In this document: piece by piece, positions 8,604-17,331 of the stretch
Numbering within the stretch: the first letter of the stretch is position 1
Layout of the letters: every line of letters starts with the position of its first letter
Source of the DNA: Andreprevotia lacus DSM 23236
GTDB taxonomy: Bacteria; Pseudomonadota; Gammaproteobacteria; Burkholderiales; Chitinibacteraceae
Assembly: GCF_900176275.1 (NCBI RefSeq)
Contig: NZ_FWXD01000006.1
Span: 47,580 to 111,579, forward strand
Length of the DNA stretch: 64,000 bases
Direction: 5' to 3'
Position numbers and translations under genes: made by a program
Notes under the pieces: generated by a model
What the model was told of the DNA's origin: nothing
What the model saw: the letters and a program-made list of their open reading frames with translations, nothing else
The model's database searches: none

Positions 8604-8960
8604 TTATTCGCGTGAGCCGCGCTCTATCGTCACCCCGACCCGGCCGACCTCGTGGAGAATGCCCAGCTTGGTGACCGAAACCTTGACCCAGGGCGCACCG
8701 AAACCGTCCAGGACAATGTGCGCGATATGCTCGGCCAAAGCCTCCAGCAGCTGGAAGTGCTGCTCGGCCATGCTGGCGCGCAGTGTGGAGACCACCTTGT
8801 CGTAGTCGATGGTGTCGGTCAGGTTGTCCGAAGTCGCTGCACGGCTGGATGGCAGGCCGATTTCCAGGTCCAGTTCAACAACTTGCGGTGCCAGGCGTTC
8901 CCAGTCATACCAGCCGATCAGCGTTTTGGCGCGCACGCCGTGGAGATAGATGTAGTCCAT
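8604..8960 (-). CDS. folB: Dihydroneopterin aldolase
   Basis: 118 aa, the usual FolB length. It converts 7,8-dihydroneopterin to 6-hydroxymethyl-dihydropterin and glycolaldehyde in folate synthesis. Visible signatures: GVRAKTLIGWYDWER near the N-terminus with the substrate-binding Glu, the DTIDYDKV motif and the LLEALAEHIA helix. Divergent from plsY, with 76 bp between them holding both promoters. A nudB homologue, the preceding folate step, also lies in this window at 61702. Confidence 0.93.
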   Translation of the reverse strand: MDYIYLHGVRAKTLIGWYDWERLAPQVVELDLEIGLPSSRAATSDNLTDTIDYDKVVSTLRASMAEQHFQLLEALAEHIAHIVLDGFGAPWVKVSVTKLGILHEVGRVGVTIERGSRE

Positions 8961-9036
8961 GTTTGATGTTCACCCGCATACCGTCGCGGGCGCTTTGCCT
9001 TAAAATGCACGGCTGATCATTTTACGGGATACACCC

Positions 9037-9651
9037 ATGCAGTTCACGAGTGCTGACGTAGTGGTTTTCATCGGGGCGTACCTGCTGGGCTCGTTGTCGT
9101 TTGCCGTGATCGTCTCGAAACTGATGGGGCTGGACGATCCGCGCAGTTATGGTTCCGGCAATCCGGGAGCCACCAATGTGCTGCGCAGCGGCAACCGCAA
9201 GGCTGCGGCATTGACGCTGGCCGGCGATGCTCTCAAGGGCTGGCTGGCCGTGTTTCTGGCCAGGCAGGCCGCAGCGGCGTTCGCGCTGGATGCCACCGCC
9301 ATTGCCGGTGCTGCGCTGGCGGTGACGCTGGGCCACATGTGGCCGGTGTTCTTTCGTTTCAAAGGTGGCAAGGGCGTGGCAACGGCTGCCGGCATCCTGT
9401 TGGCACTGGATTGGCGCCTGGGGTTGGCGCTGTTGGCGATCTGGCTGATTCTTGCCAAGGGCTTCAAGATATCGTCGCTGGCGGCCTTGCTGGCTGCGCT
9501 GGCTGCGCCGGTGCTGACCTGGTATTTGTTGCCGCAATCGGTCTATCTGTATGCGGTGTGCGTTATCGCGGTTTTGTTGATTGCGCGCCATCATCAGAAC
9601 ATACGCGGCTTGCTGGCTGGCAAGGAAGGCAAGATCGGCGACAAGGCATGA
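9037..9651 (+). CDS. plsY: Acyl-phosphate:glycerol-3-phosphate acyltransferase
   Basis: 204 aa integral membrane enzyme making lysophosphatidic acid from acyl-phosphate (supplied by PlsX) and glycerol-3-phosphate. About five transmembrane helices; signature loops YLLGSLSFAVIVSK, RSYGSGNPGATNVLR with the catalytic Ser and Arg, and FRFKGGKGVATAAG (residues about 107-120). It is divergent from folB, a common arrangement in betaproteobacteria. The dispersed repeat begins 40 bp beyond its stop. Confidence 0.95.
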   Translation: MQFTSADVVVFIGAYLLGSLSFAVIVSKLMGLDDPRSYGSGNPGATNVLRSGNRKAAALTLAGDALKGWLAVFLARQAAAAFALDATAIAGAALAVTLGHMWPVFFRFKGGKGVATAAGILLALDWRLGLALLAIWLILAKGFKISSLAALLAALAAPVLTWYLLPQSVYLYAVCVIAVLLIARHHQNIRGLLAGKEGKIGDKA

Positions 9652-9691
9652 TGGCCTTGCCAGCGAGCCCGGGCTGAGCACCACGCTTGGT

Positions 9692-9958
9692 AGGGCCTGT
9701 TAACACTTATTTCGCGCTTGCGCTGGGCCGCAAAGAGGTCAGCTACAAGGCACGCAACGCAGGCAATAACCGGTTATTGCCAAGGCGCGTAACGCCGTAG
9801 ATGACCTCTTTTCGGCCCAGCCCGCGGGTTCGGGGTATTTCGGGCGGTTCGCTGCGTTGCAAACCGCTTGCGGTACCCGTACCGCGGCGCGTTCTGCGCC
9901 TTGCGCTCCATCCCGAACTGCCCCGAACGCAAGCGTGAAATAAGTGTTAACAGGCCCT
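9692..9958. mobile_element. MITE-like dispersed repeat with terminal inverted repeats
   Basis: The ends are inverted copies of each other: AGGGCCTGTTAACACTTATT at the left and its complement at the right, extending to about 31 bp with one mismatch. Inside are a 20-bp perfect palindrome (9762-9781) flanked by longer imperfect arms (GCTGGGCCGCAAAGAGGTCA at 9720-9739 against the complement of 9802-9821), and a smaller CGGTAC/GTACCG hairpin (9870-9883). It has no coding potential. The first 60 bp of the right end, read inward, recur at 63941-64000 with one mismatch, so this is a repeat family. No clear target duplication is visible. Confidence 0.8.
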
Positions 9959-10198
9959 GGCCTCGTGCTGGCAGGCCGTTGCGGCGAGCCTGCCCTTGCT
10001 GTCGCGCCGGTATTTGACGCTGATCTCGGCAGGGGCCGGTAATCGGGTTTGCCCACCAAGCCTTGCAGGGTGTTCCGACCGCGGGCAGCACCATGCGTGG
10101 CGGCAATGTTTCCTCTGGCCGGGCCAGACCGGGGCGACGAGTTTACGGTTGGGTGGAGGGGCGCCTCGTTCGTGCCTTGTACGGTGGCGAGGCATAAT

Positions 10199-10227
10199 GA
10201 AAAACCGGGCTTGCGCCCGGTTCTTCA
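10199..10227 (-). terminator. Rho-independent terminator after the porin
   Basis: On the minus strand ACCGGGC, a 4-nt loop and GCCCGGT are followed by TTTTCATT. It lies about 25 bp beyond the porin stop codon. Confidence 0.85.
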
Positions 10228-10251
10228 TGTCATGCAGGTAATGGCTGCCGA

Positions 10252-11445
10252 TTAGAAATCGGTGCGGATACCGGCGGACAGTTGGGTAGCGTTCTGGCCT
10301 GCAGCAACGCTCAGCGAACCGGAGTTGTTCGAGAAGGTTGCGCTCGAGCCCTTGGCTGCCTTGTTGTTCAGGTACACGAGGTACGAGTACAGACGGGTTT
10401 GCTTGGTGACCTGGTAGACCACGCCCAGCGAAGCTTGTTGGCCGTCGTTGCCGCTTACACCCAGGTAATCCTTGGTCCAGGCGTAAACACCTTGCACTTG
10501 CAGCTTCGGGTTGAAGCTGTAGTTACCGGCGATGGCGAAGTTGTTCCAGCTGTTGGTGACTGCCGGCTGCTTGTCTTCGATGTGTTCCCAGCCAAAGCCG
10601 ATCTGCGCACCGTCAAACTTGTAGCCCAGAGCTGCCTCGAAACCGTTTACCGAAGCGCCTTCCGTGAAGTTGCTGGTAGTCGTGGTGGTCGAAGTTACCG
10701 GTGTAGTCGGGTTGAAGGTAGTGGTCTTGGTTGTAGTGCCAGTTGCATCACTGATGCCAGTCACTTGGCTGAACTTGCGCTTTTCAGCGTGTTGCCAGGT
10801 CACGCCAGCAACCAGGCCGCCATTGGTGTACAGACCGCTCAGGCCATAAACGCCAGCGCCTTGACCGAAGCCGGCAGCACCGTCAGCACCGTAGGTACCA
10901 CGAACCTGGAAACCGCTCCACACCGGGCTGTCATAGCTCAGCGAGTTGTCTACGCGGCTGGCCAGTTGGGCAAACACTGCGCCCTTGCCCTTGAAGTCGC
11001 CATCATCAGAGAAGTTGTCGAAGATCGAGCTCAGGTTGCTCGAAGTCAGCAGGGTCTTGTAGGCGTTGTCATACTTGCCGGTGCGGATAGTACCGTAGTC
11101 AGCGCTTTGCAGGCCGATGAAGGTATTGCGAGTACCCCAGCCGGTGTTGGTGCCGCCGTCGCCGCCTTCCAGCTTGTTGCCGGCTGCGTTCTTGCCACCG
11201 ATGCTGGTTTCGACTTGCCAGATGGTTGCCCAGCTGGAGTCATCCCACTTGTCCACGCCCTTGAAGCCGATACGGGTGCTTTGATCCCAGCCGGTGAACT
11301 TGTTGTCGTAGGTCTTGCCTGCGGCATCGTTGGAGTAGTGGTTGAAGTCCAGCGAGTAACGGAACGAACCGTAGATGGTTACGTCAGCATATGCCAGCGG
11401 GCCAACGAAAGCGGCTGCAACTGCAGCGGCGATCAACTTCTTCAT
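10252..11445 (-). CDS. Neisseria-type outer-membrane porin
   Basis: 397 aa. A signal peptide (MKKLIAAAVAAAFVGPLAYA) is followed by the first strand DVTIYGSFRYSLDF, as in Gram-negative porins of the Neisseria/Bordetella class, and by many alternating amphipathic strands. The constriction-loop region and the C-terminal strand ending in Phe (LSAGIRTDF) needed for BAM assembly are present. A Thr-rich insertion (TTTTKTTTFN, then TSTTTTTSN) near residues 235-265 is probably a surface loop. It forms a trimeric passive pore for small solutes. A good AGGAGA ribosome site precedes the ATG, and the 240-bp leader region carries a hairpin. Confidence 0.93.
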   Translation of the reverse strand: MKKLIAAAVAAAFVGPLAYADVTIYGSFRYSLDFNHYSNDAAGKTYDNKFTGWDQSTRIGFKGVDKWDDSSWATIWQVETSIGGKNAAGNKLEGGDGGTNTGWGTRNTFIGLQSADYGTIRTGKYDNAYKTLLTSSNLSSIFDNFSDDGDFKGKGAVFAQLASRVDNSLSYDSPVWSGFQVRGTYGADGAAGFGQGAGVYGLSGLYTNGGLVAGVTWQHAEKRKFSQVTGISDATGTTTKTTTFNPTTPVTSTTTTTSNFTEGASVNGFEAALGYKFDGAQIGFGWEHIEDKQPAVTNSWNNFAIAGNYSFNPKLQVQGVYAWTKDYLGVSGNDGQQASLGVVYQVTKQTRLYSYLVYLNNKAAKGSSATFSNNSGSLSVAAGQNATQLSAGIRTDF

Positions 11446-11468
11446 TTAAATCTCCTAAGCGTCGGAAT

Positions 11469-11496
11469 ATCAGGGGCTGTAACGCCTGATTTTTTG
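11469..11496 (+). promoter_or_regulatory. Hairpin with T-tract in the porin 5' region
   Basis: ATCAGG and CCTGAT pair around a loop of about 10 nt (the inner GGGC/CGCC part is imperfect) and are followed on the plus strand by TTTTTTG, so it has terminator form on the strand opposite to the porin. On the porin transcript it would be a 5' leader hairpin preceded by an A-run, about 25 nt before the start codon. It may terminate antisense transcription, or be a leader structure controlling the porin. Both readings are inference. Confidence 0.4.
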
Positions 11497-11688
11497 TTTG
11501 CCGGCAACCTTGGGCTACCGGCGCTGCCGGCTGGGGTGTCCAGACCGGCAATCTGCCGGGTTGCCATCTATCCTGCCAAGGCAACCATTCGTTTACATAC
11601 CGGTGGGTAGTGTAAGGATTCGGCGTGACGGAAATATTACAGGTCTCCGCTGATTTCCATTTAGGAATATAAAGTTAGAAAAATAAAG

Positions 11689-12504
11689 TTATTTGTTATT
11701 TGCAACGCTGTAAATTGGTGAAAAAAGCGCAGAAAGTGCGCTGCCCGGTGCTTTTTGGCGCATGAAGGCCTCGCCGACCAAGTAAGTATGCACATCGTTT
11801 TGTTGCATCAATGCAACATCTTCACTGGTCAGAACGCCGCTTTCAGTTACCGCAATCCGCCCCGGGCCTATGCGCGGTAATAGTGCCAAGGTCGTATCCA
11901 GCGAGACTTCGAAGGTACGCAGGTTGCGATTGTTCACGCCCACCAGCGGGGTGGCGAGTTCCAGCGCGGCATCCAGCTCTTCGCCGTTGTGTACTTCCAC
12001 CAGCACGGCCATGCCCAGCGCATGTGCGATTGCTTCGAAATCCTTCATTTCGGCCAGGCTCAGCTCGGCGGCGATCAGCAGGATGCAGTCTGCCCCCCAG
12101 GCGCGTGCCTCAAAGAGCTGATACTCATCGACCATGAAGTCCTTGCGCAGCACCGGCAGCGTGCAGGCAGCACGGGCGGCCTTCAGGTATTGCTCGTCGC
12201 CCTGGAAATACTGCTTGTCGGTGAGCACGGACAGGCAGGCTGCGCCGTGGGCGGCGTAGTCCGCAGCGTGCTCGGCCGGGTTGAAGTCGGCACGGATCAC
12301 GCCCTTGGACGGGCTGGCCTTCTTGATCTCGGCAATGACCGCCGCCTGTTTGGCGGCGTGTTTGGCGCGGATGGCGCCAACAAAGTCACGATGGTCGTGG
12401 TTGGCCTCGGCTTGGGCGCGGATTTCCGCCAGCGGGATGGCCTTGCGGGCTGCTGCCACTTCTTCGTGCTTGGTGGCCCAGATCTTCTTCAGGATGTCGG
12501 ACAT
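11689..12504 (-). CDS. trpC: Indole-3-glycerol phosphate synthase
   Basis: 271 aa TIM barrel closing the indole ring from CdRP in tryptophan synthesis. Motifs: [11 protein letters not shown] (residues about 55-65), [31 protein letters not shown] and VTESGV. The start at 12504 (MSDILKKI) begins 2 nt beyond the trpD stop; a much longer upstream reading frame in the same phase is out of register with trpD and is not protein-like, so it is excluded. Last gene of trpEGDC; an A+T-rich tract follows. Confidence 0.95.
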   Translation of the reverse strand: MSDILKKIWATKHEEVAAARKAIPLAEIRAQAEANHDHRDFVGAIRAKHAAKQAAVIAEIKKASPSKGVIRADFNPAEHAADYAAHGAACLSVLTDKQYFQGDEQYLKAARAACTLPVLRKDFMVDEYQLFEARAWGADCILLIAAELSLAEMKDFEAIAHALGMAVLVEVHNGEELDAALELATPLVGVNNRNLRTFEVSLDTTLALLPRIGPGRIAVTESGVLTSEDVALMQQNDVHTYLVGEAFMRQKAPGSALSALFSPIYSVANNK

Positions 12505-12506
12505 GA

Positions 12507-13535
12507 TTACTTCGCAAACTGTTGGGTGAATCGAACCAGCTGATCCAGCTTGGCGCGTGCCGCGCCGCTGGTCAGTGCCTCGTGTGCGGCATTGATGCCG
12601 TCTTCCAGGCTGACCGCCTTGTTGGCGGTATAGATGGCTGCGCCGGCATTCAGCAGCACGATGTCGCGGCAGGGGCCTTGGGCGCCTGCCAGCACACCCT
12701 CGATGACGGCCTTGGATTCTTCGGCGCTGCCGGCGTGCAGTTCCTTCACATCGCAGAACTCGAAGCCGAGGTCGCGCGGGTCCAGCTCGTATTCGTTGAT
12801 CTCGCCGTCTTTCAGCTCGGCGATCAGCGTCTTGTCCATCAGGCTGATCTCGTCCAGACCATCCTTGCCGTGCACGATCATCACATGCTTGCTGCCCAGC
12901 TGGCGCAGCACACGCGCCTGGATGCCGACCAGATCGGGATGGAATACACCCATCACCTGGTTTTCGGCATTGGCCGGGTTGGTCAGCGGGCCGAGGATGT
13001 TGAAAATGGTGCGCACGCCCAGTTCGCGGCGGATCGGCGCCACGTATTTCATTGCCGGGTGATGATTGACGGCGAACATGAAGCCCAGGCCGATTTCGTC
13101 GATACAGGCACCGGCTTGCTCGGCGTTCAGATTGAGATACACACCCAGTGCTTCCAGCACATCGGCACTGCCCGAGCTGGACGACACCGAACGACCGCCG
13201 TGTTTGGCCACCTTGACGCCCGCCGCCGCCGCCACAAAGGCCGAGCAGGTGGAGATATTGAAGGTATGTGCGCCATCGCCGCCGGTGCCGCAGGTATCGA
13301 CCAGATGGTTGCGGTCCTGCACGTGCACGTGGGTGGCGAATTCGCGCATCACCGTGGCCGAGGCAGCGATTTCCGACACGCTCTCGACCTTGGTGCGCAA
13401 GCCCATCAGCAGCGCACCGATCTGCACCGGCGTCATCTCGCCGGACATGATCTGCCGCATCAGATGCAGCATTTCGTCGTAAAACAGTTCGTTGTTGTCG
13501 ATCAGCCGGTTGAGTGCGGCCTGGATGGTAATCAT
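12507..13535 (-). CDS. trpD: Anthranilate phosphoribosyltransferase
   Basis: 342 aa enzyme joining anthranilate to PRPP. Shows the PRPP-binding [17 protein letters not shown] (near residue 80), [23 protein letters not shown] (quoted region about residues 106-128) and [21 protein letters not shown]. It is a stand-alone TrpD, with the glutaminase domain encoded separately by the gene before it. Intergenic gaps to trpG (51 nt) and trpC (2 nt) fit one transcript. Confidence 0.95.
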   Translation of the reverse strand: MITIQAALNRLIDNNELFYDEMLHLMRQIMSGEMTPVQIGALLMGLRTKVESVSEIAASATVMREFATHVHVQDRNHLVDTCGTGGDGAHTFNISTCSAFVAAAAGVKVAKHGGRSVSSSSGSADVLEALGVYLNLNAEQAGACIDEIGLGFMFAVNHHPAMKYVAPIRRELGVRTIFNILGPLTNPANAENQVMGVFHPDLVGIQARVLRQLGSKHVMIVHGKDGLDEISLMDKTLIAELKDGEINEYELDPRDLGFEFCDVKELHAGSAEESKAVIEGVLAGAQGPCRDIVLLNAGAAIYTANKAVSLEDGINAAHEALTSGAARAKLDQLVRFTQQFAK

Positions 13536-13586
13536 GCGGTAGCTCCAAGCAAAAGCGCCGGGCGGGCCGGCGCTTCTACATCTATA

Positions 13587-14156
13587 TCAGGCGAATTCTT
13601 TAAGGAAGTTGTCCAGCATCGCGTGGCCGTGCTCGGTCAGAATGGATTCCGGATGGAATTGCACCCCTTCGATCGGCAGTGTCTTGTGGCGCACGCCCAT
13701 GATTTCGCCATCCGCCGTCCAGGCGGTGACTTCCAGGCAATCCGGGCAGCTGGCGCGTTCGATGGCCAGCGAGTGGTAGCGGGTAACGGTGAACGGCGAG
13801 GGCAGGCCCTTGAACACGCCCTTGTTGGTGTGCTCGATCGGCGACACCTTGCCGTGCATCAGCGTCTGCGCGTGCACGATCTTGCCGCCAAAAGCCTGAC
13901 CGATGGACTGGTGACCCAGGCACACGCCCAGAATCGGCAGCTTGCCGGCAAAGTGCTGAATGGCCGGCACCGAGATACCGGCTTCGGTCGGCGAACACGG
14001 GCCGGGCGAAACGACCAGATACTTGGGCTTCAGGGCCTCGATCTGTTCGAGGGTGATTTCGTCGTTGCGGTAGACGTGGACATCCTGGCCCAGCTCGCCA
14101 AAATACTGGACGAGGTTGTAGGTGAAGGAGTCGAAGTTGTCGATCATCAGCAGCAT
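13587..14156 (-). CDS. trpG: Anthranilate synthase glutamine amidotransferase subunit
   Basis: 189 aa class I glutaminase passing ammonia to TrpE, and possibly also to PabB for folate. Catalytic Cys79 lies in LGVCLGHQ, and the His-Glu pair in VQFHPES near residue 170; oxyanion strand [11 protein letters not shown] near 50-60. It lies 43 nt after trpE and 51 nt before trpD. No second pabA-like gene is present in the window, so a dual role is plausible but cannot be judged here. Confidence 0.95.
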   Translation of the reverse strand: MLLMIDNFDSFTYNLVQYFGELGQDVHVYRNDEITLEQIEALKPKYLVVSPGPCSPTEAGISVPAIQHFAGKLPILGVCLGHQSIGQAFGGKIVHAQTLMHGKVSPIEHTNKGVFKGLPSPFTVTRYHSLAIERASCPDCLEVTAWTADGEIMGVRHKTLPIEGVQFHPESILTEHGHAMLDNFLKEFA

Positions 14157-14199
14157 GGCAGTATTCCTTTTATCTGTTTGAACCGGGGCAATGGCCCGC

Positions 14200-15666
14200 T
14201 CAGTCCAGACCGGCTTGAACGAGTTCGGCGGCGCGCAGCACGGCGCGGGCCTTGTTCAGCGTTTCCTGCCATTCGCTTTCGGGTACGGAATCGGCCACGA
14301 TGCCGGCACCTGCCTGCATATACAGCGTGTCGTTCTTGATCACGGCGGTCCGCAGCGCAATCGCCACGTCCATGTCGCCGTTGAAGCCCAGATAGCCCAC
14401 CGCGCCGGAATACACGCCGCGTTTGGTCGGCTCGAATTCGTCGATAATTTCCATCGCGCGCACCTTGGGTGCGCCCGAAACCGTACCGGCCGGGAAGGTG
14501 GCCTTGAGTACGTCGATGGCGTTCTGGCCTTGCTTGAGCTGGCCTTCCACGCTGGAAACGATGTGCATCACGTGCGAGTAACGCTCAATGATCATGCGGT
14601 CCACCAGCTTGACCGAGCCAGTTTGCGCCACGCGGCCAGCATCGTTGCGGCCGAGGTCGATCAGCATTACGTGTTCGGCGATTTCCTTCTCGTCAGCCAG
14701 CAGCTCGGCGGCCAGTGCTTCGTCCAGCTCGCGCGTTTTGCCACGTGGGCGGGTGCCGGCAATCGGGCGCACGGTGACGGTTTCACCTTCCAGCCGCACC
14801 AGGATTTCCGGCGAGGCGCCGACAATATGCATGTCGCCGAAGTGATAGAAGAACATGTACGGCGATGGATTGATCGAGCGCAGCGCACGATAAAGCGACA
14901 GCGGCGACTCGGCAAACGGCATGGTCATGCGTTGCGACAGCACTACCTGCATCACGTCGCCATCGCGGATGTAATCCTTGGCCTTGAGTACGGCATCCTT
15001 GAACGGCTGCTCGCCGAATTCGGATTGCGGCGTGTTCTGTTGCTTGGCCGGGCCTTGCAGTGGCAACGGTGCCGGCTCGCGCAGCTTCATGCGCAGCGAA
15101 AACAGCCGTTCTTCGGCCTGGCCGTAGGCGTTGTCCACGTTCGGGTCGGCGTAAACCACCAGATAAAGCTTGCCGGACAGGTTGTCGACAACGACGATTT
15201 CTTCCGACAGCAGCAACTGGATGTCCGGCGCGCCGATCGGATCCGGCTTGTGGCTGCCGGCGAGTTTCTTCTCGATATAGCCGATGGTTTCGTAGCCGAA
15301 ATAGCCGACCAGACCACCGAGGAAGCGCGGCAGGCCGGTATTGGGCGGCGCCTTGTAGCGATCCTGGAAGGCGGCGATGAAATCAAGCGGGTTGGCATCG
15401 CTGCGCTCAACTACCTGATCGTCGTGGATCACCTCAGTCTGCAGGCCGACCACCTTGAGGCGGGTGCGCGCCGGCAGACCGATGAAGGAATAACGGCCGA
15501 AGCGTTCGCCACCCACCACCGATTCCAGCAGATAGGAATACGGCCGGTTGGCCAGCTTCAGATAAACCGAGAGGGGGGTATCAAGGTCGGCAAACAGCTC
15601 GAGAATGAGCGGAATGCGGTTATAGCCCTGCTGCGCCAGGGCGGCAAATTCGTCGCGCGAAATCAT
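14200..15666 (-). CDS. trpE: Anthranilate synthase component I
   Basis: 488 aa enzyme converting chorismate and ammonia to anthranilate. The N-terminal domain has [19 protein letters not shown] (about 45-63) with the LLES element that contributes to Trp feedback binding; the chorismate-binding domain has [28 protein letters not shown] and [18 protein letters not shown]. Usual family length. The ATG has a CTGGAG ribosome site 8-13 nt upstream. A candidate Trp-rich leader peptide ends 54 nt before it, so expression is probably controlled by tryptophan supply. Confidence 0.95.
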   Translation of the reverse strand: MISRDEFAALAQQGYNRIPLILELFADLDTPLSVYLKLANRPYSYLLESVVGGERFGRYSFIGLPARTRLKVVGLQTEVIHDDQVVERSDANPLDFIAAFQDRYKAPPNTGLPRFLGGLVGYFGYETIGYIEKKLAGSHKPDPIGAPDIQLLLSEEIVVVDNLSGKLYLVVYADPNVDNAYGQAEERLFSLRMKLREPAPLPLQGPAKQQNTPQSEFGEQPFKDAVLKAKDYIRDGDVMQVVLSQRMTMPFAESPLSLYRALRSINPSPYMFFYHFGDMHIVGASPEILVRLEGETVTVRPIAGTRPRGKTRELDEALAAELLADEKEIAEHVMLIDLGRNDAGRVAQTGSVKLVDRMIIERYSHVMHIVSSVEGQLKQGQNAIDVLKATFPAGTVSGAPKVRAMEIIDEFEPTKRGVYSGAVGYLGFNGDMDVAIALRTAVIKNDTLYMQAGAGIVADSVPESEWQETLNKARAVLRAAELVQAGLD

Positions 15667-15720
15667 GGTGACTCCAGAAAAACGTGGTCAATGCGAAAGG
15701 TATGGGAAGGCCGGTAGGGG

Positions 15721-15774
15721 TTACCAGCGACGCCATCGCCATTCGAGCCAGATTTCTGCGGAGTGAAACGCCAT
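15721..15774 (-). CDS. Candidate trp operon leader peptide (4 Trp in 17 residues)
   Basis: A 17-codon ORF, MAFHSAEIWLEWRWRRW, ending in TAA 54 nt before the trpE ATG. Trp is at positions 9, 12, 14 and 17, far above the usual Trp frequency of about 1 in 100, and the ORF sits exactly where trp attenuator leaders sit. Its own ribosome site is weak. No Rho-independent terminator follows it. Instead UGGUAACCCC (last Trp codon, stop and next bases, 15726 to 15717) is complementary at 8 of 10 positions to GGAGUCACCA (trpE ribosome site to start, 15675 to 15666). The ORF is seen directly; the regulatory role is inference. Confidence 0.7.
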   Translation of the reverse strand: MAFHSAEIWLEWRWRRW

Positions 15775-15811
15775 GATGTTCGGAATATGCGGGTTGGGAA
15801 TGAATTGAAGC

Positions 15812-15842
15812 TATTCTTGCCGAATTGCTGAATGCAGGTCAA
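15812..15842 (-). promoter_or_regulatory. Candidate trp operon promoter
   Basis: TTGACC (-35, 15842 to 15837), an 18-nt spacer and AAGAAT (-10, 15818 to 15813) on the minus strand, right after the mltA stop. Transcription from here would start near 15806, about 30 nt before the leader-peptide ATG. Confidence 0.5.
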
Positions 15843-15852
15843 CCAAGCTTCG

Positions 15853-16995
15853 CTAATTTTGCGCAGACTGTGGATTTGGCAACGCTGCATCCTGCGGCCA
15901 CAACAGCCACAGACGGCCGCGCTGTTTCATCTTGCCGGCCAGCTCGCCGGCCGCATCGCCCTTGCCGAAGAAAAAGTCGGCGCGCACCTGGCCGGTGATG
16001 GCACCGCCGGTATCCTGCGCTGCGGCCAGCCGGTTAAGAGTTGCGCCATCCGGCGTGGTCGTGGCAATCAGCATCGGGCTGCCGGGCGGCACGTGCCTTG
16101 TATCCACGGCCAGGCTATAGCCGGCGGTAAGCGGTACACCCAGCGAACCGGGCGGGCCGTCATTGCCGGCAGGCAAGGTACGGAAAAACACATAGCTGGG
16201 ATTGCTGGCCAGCAGCTCCTGCATGCGTGCCGGGTGGCTCAGCGCCCACGCACGTATACTTTGCATGCTGACATCGGGCGCGGTCAGTTCACCCTGTGCG
16301 ATCAACCACTTGCCAATGGCCGAGTAGGGGTGGCCGTTCTGGTCAGCGTAGCCAAGGCGGATTTCCTTGCCATCTGCCAGGCGCACCCGGCCCGAGCCTT
16401 GAATCTGCAGGAACTGCAGATCCATCGGGCTTTCCAGCCAGGCCAGCACGGGTGCGGTCAGGCCATCCTGCGCGATGTCGGCCGCGCTCGGGTAGGGCAG
16501 CAGCTTCTGGCCAACCAGCCGGCCGCGCACGCGCTTGCCCTTGAGTTCCGGGAACAGGCTGTCGAGCTGTACGGTAATCAGGTCGTTGGGGATGCCGTAG
16601 ACCGGAATGGTGGCATTGGCCGTGCGGGTCAGCGAGCCGGGGTAGACCGGTTCGTAATAGCCGGTGATCAGGCCCTGATCGCCACCGTCCGGGTTGCGCA
16701 GCGAAACCGGGCGCAGCCGTTGTTGCAGAAAGGCACGCGCCGCCTGAGCCTGTTGCGGCACTTGCGCAGCATCGCGGCATACGCTGGCCCAGATGGCCTG
16801 TTTGCCGAGCACGCTACAACCCTTGCGCCAGGCGTTGAAACCGGCCAGCCAGTCGGCCTCGTTCAGCGCGGGCAGGCTGGCCCAGCTTGCTTCCGTATAG
16901 CGTGGGCCGGTGGTTTCGGTCTTGGGGATGGTCGGCGGGGTGGTGCAGGCAGCCAGCCCGAGCAGGGCCGCTGCCAGAAATGCGGGGTATTTCAC
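15853..16995 (-). CDS. mltA: Membrane-bound lytic murein transglycosylase A
   Basis: 380 aa lipoprotein cutting the MurNAc-GlcNAc bond with 1,6-anhydro product. The chosen GTG start at 16995 gives VKYPAFLAAALLGLAAC, a clean lipoprotein signal (lipobox LAAC), and overlaps the upstream stop as GTGA; a longer frame upstream is not protein-like. MltA motifs: GLITGYYEPV, FLQIQGSGRVRL, YSAIGKWLI, and the catalytic-Asp region AQDTGGAITGQVRADFFFG (near 340). It anchors in the outer membrane facing the periplasm. Co-translated with the PhaM-like gene, an unusual partner. Confidence 0.92.
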   Translation of the reverse strand: MKYPAFLAAALLGLAACTTPPTIPKTETTGPRYTEASWASLPALNEADWLAGFNAWRKGCSVLGKQAIWASVCRDAAQVPQQAQAARAFLQQRLRPVSLRNPDGGDQGLITGYYEPVYPGSLTRTANATIPVYGIPNDLITVQLDSLFPELKGKRVRGRLVGQKLLPYPSAADIAQDGLTAPVLAWLESPMDLQFLQIQGSGRVRLADGKEIRLGYADQNGHPYSAIGKWLIAQGELTAPDVSMQSIRAWALSHPARMQELLASNPSYVFFRTLPAGNDGPPGSLGVPLTAGYSLAVDTRHVPPGSPMLIATTTPDGATLNRLAAAQDTGGAITGQVRADFFFGKGDAAGELAGKMKQRGRLWLLWPQDAALPNPQSAQN

Positions 16996-17246
16996 GTGTT
17001 GCTGCTGCCTTTCGGGTCCAGCCCTTGTTTGAAGGCAGCAAGGCCGGCCTTTTGCAGTTCCAGCGTCTGCACCGTCATCTGCAGCATGCCTACCTGCATT
17101 TGCAGCCATTGCTCCACCGTTCTCAGCTCGCCGATCTTGCGGTCGATTTCCTCGGCGGTCAGTGGCGGCATGAAGGGGTTGGGTGTGCCAGTGCCGGGTT
17201 TCATGAACTGGGCAAAGAAAGCGAACGGATCGGGGGCGTCGGCCAT
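16992..17246 (-). CDS. PhaM-like PHA granule-associated protein
   Basis: 84 aa, starting MADAPDPFAFFAQFMKPG after an AGGAGA ribosome site. The centre LTAEEIDRKIGELRTVEQWL followed by QMQVGMLQMTVQTLELQKAG matches the conserved helical core of PhaM, the protein that activates PHA synthase and tethers granules to the nucleoid in Ralstonia. The long basic C-terminal DNA-binding tail of Ralstonia PhaM is missing here, so nucleoid binding is doubtful. It overlaps mltA by 4 nt. A phasin at 23968 supports PHA storage in this cell. The family name rests on motif memory. Confidence 0.65.
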   Translation of the reverse strand: MADAPDPFAFFAQFMKPGTGTPNPFMPPLTAEEIDRKIGELRTVEQWLQMQVGMLQMTVQTLELQKAGLAAFKQGLDPKGSSNT

Positions 17247-17288
17247 GCGGATTCTCCTGATAGTGTACTGATTGTAGCAGCCACAAGG

Positions 17289-17315
17289 AAAATGGCCGGC
17301 GATGCCGGCCATTTT
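17289..17315. terminator. Bidirectional terminator hairpin after maeB
   Basis: AAAATGGCCGGC and GCCGGCCATTTT are perfect 12-bp arms around GAT. On the minus strand it follows the maeB stop by 16 nt and would end that transcript before phaM-mltA. Confidence 0.8.
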
Positions 17316-17331
17316 CACGGCAAACGCGTGC

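Larger units (their letters stand above)
9652..10251. other. 600-bp gene-free stretch between plsY and the porin
   Basis: It holds the 267-bp repeat element (9692-9958), then about 240 bp in which I see no recognisable gene, and the porin terminator (10199-10227). Short reading frames cross it on both strands but they run through the repeat, have no ribosome sites and show no recognisable protein, so I treat them as chance. Confidence 0.7.

Noticed and set aside
9947..10228. 93-codon minus-strand frame near the repeat
   Set aside because: It runs through the repeat end and the porin terminator, with no ribosome site or family resemblance.
11689..13548. A 619-codon frame joining trpC to a longer N-terminus
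   Set aside because: The upstream part is trpD read in the wrong phase; trpC has a normal start at 12504.
12522..14339. 605-codon plus-strand frame across trpD and trpG
   Set aside because: It mirrors real genes on the other strand in high-G+C DNA and shows no protein family; the same applies to long frames at 14191-15717, 21188-23218, 28040-30802 and 35300-37762.
15711..15727. Attenuator hairpin CTGGTA/TACCGG at the end of the trp leader
   Set aside because: It is short and followed by CCTTCCC rather than a T-tract, so it is not a Rho-independent terminator; it may still matter as a local structure.
15853..17286. A 477-residue form of MltA
   Set aside because: The first 97 residues are the PhaM-like gene out of frame; GTG at 16995 gives a proper lipoprotein signal.
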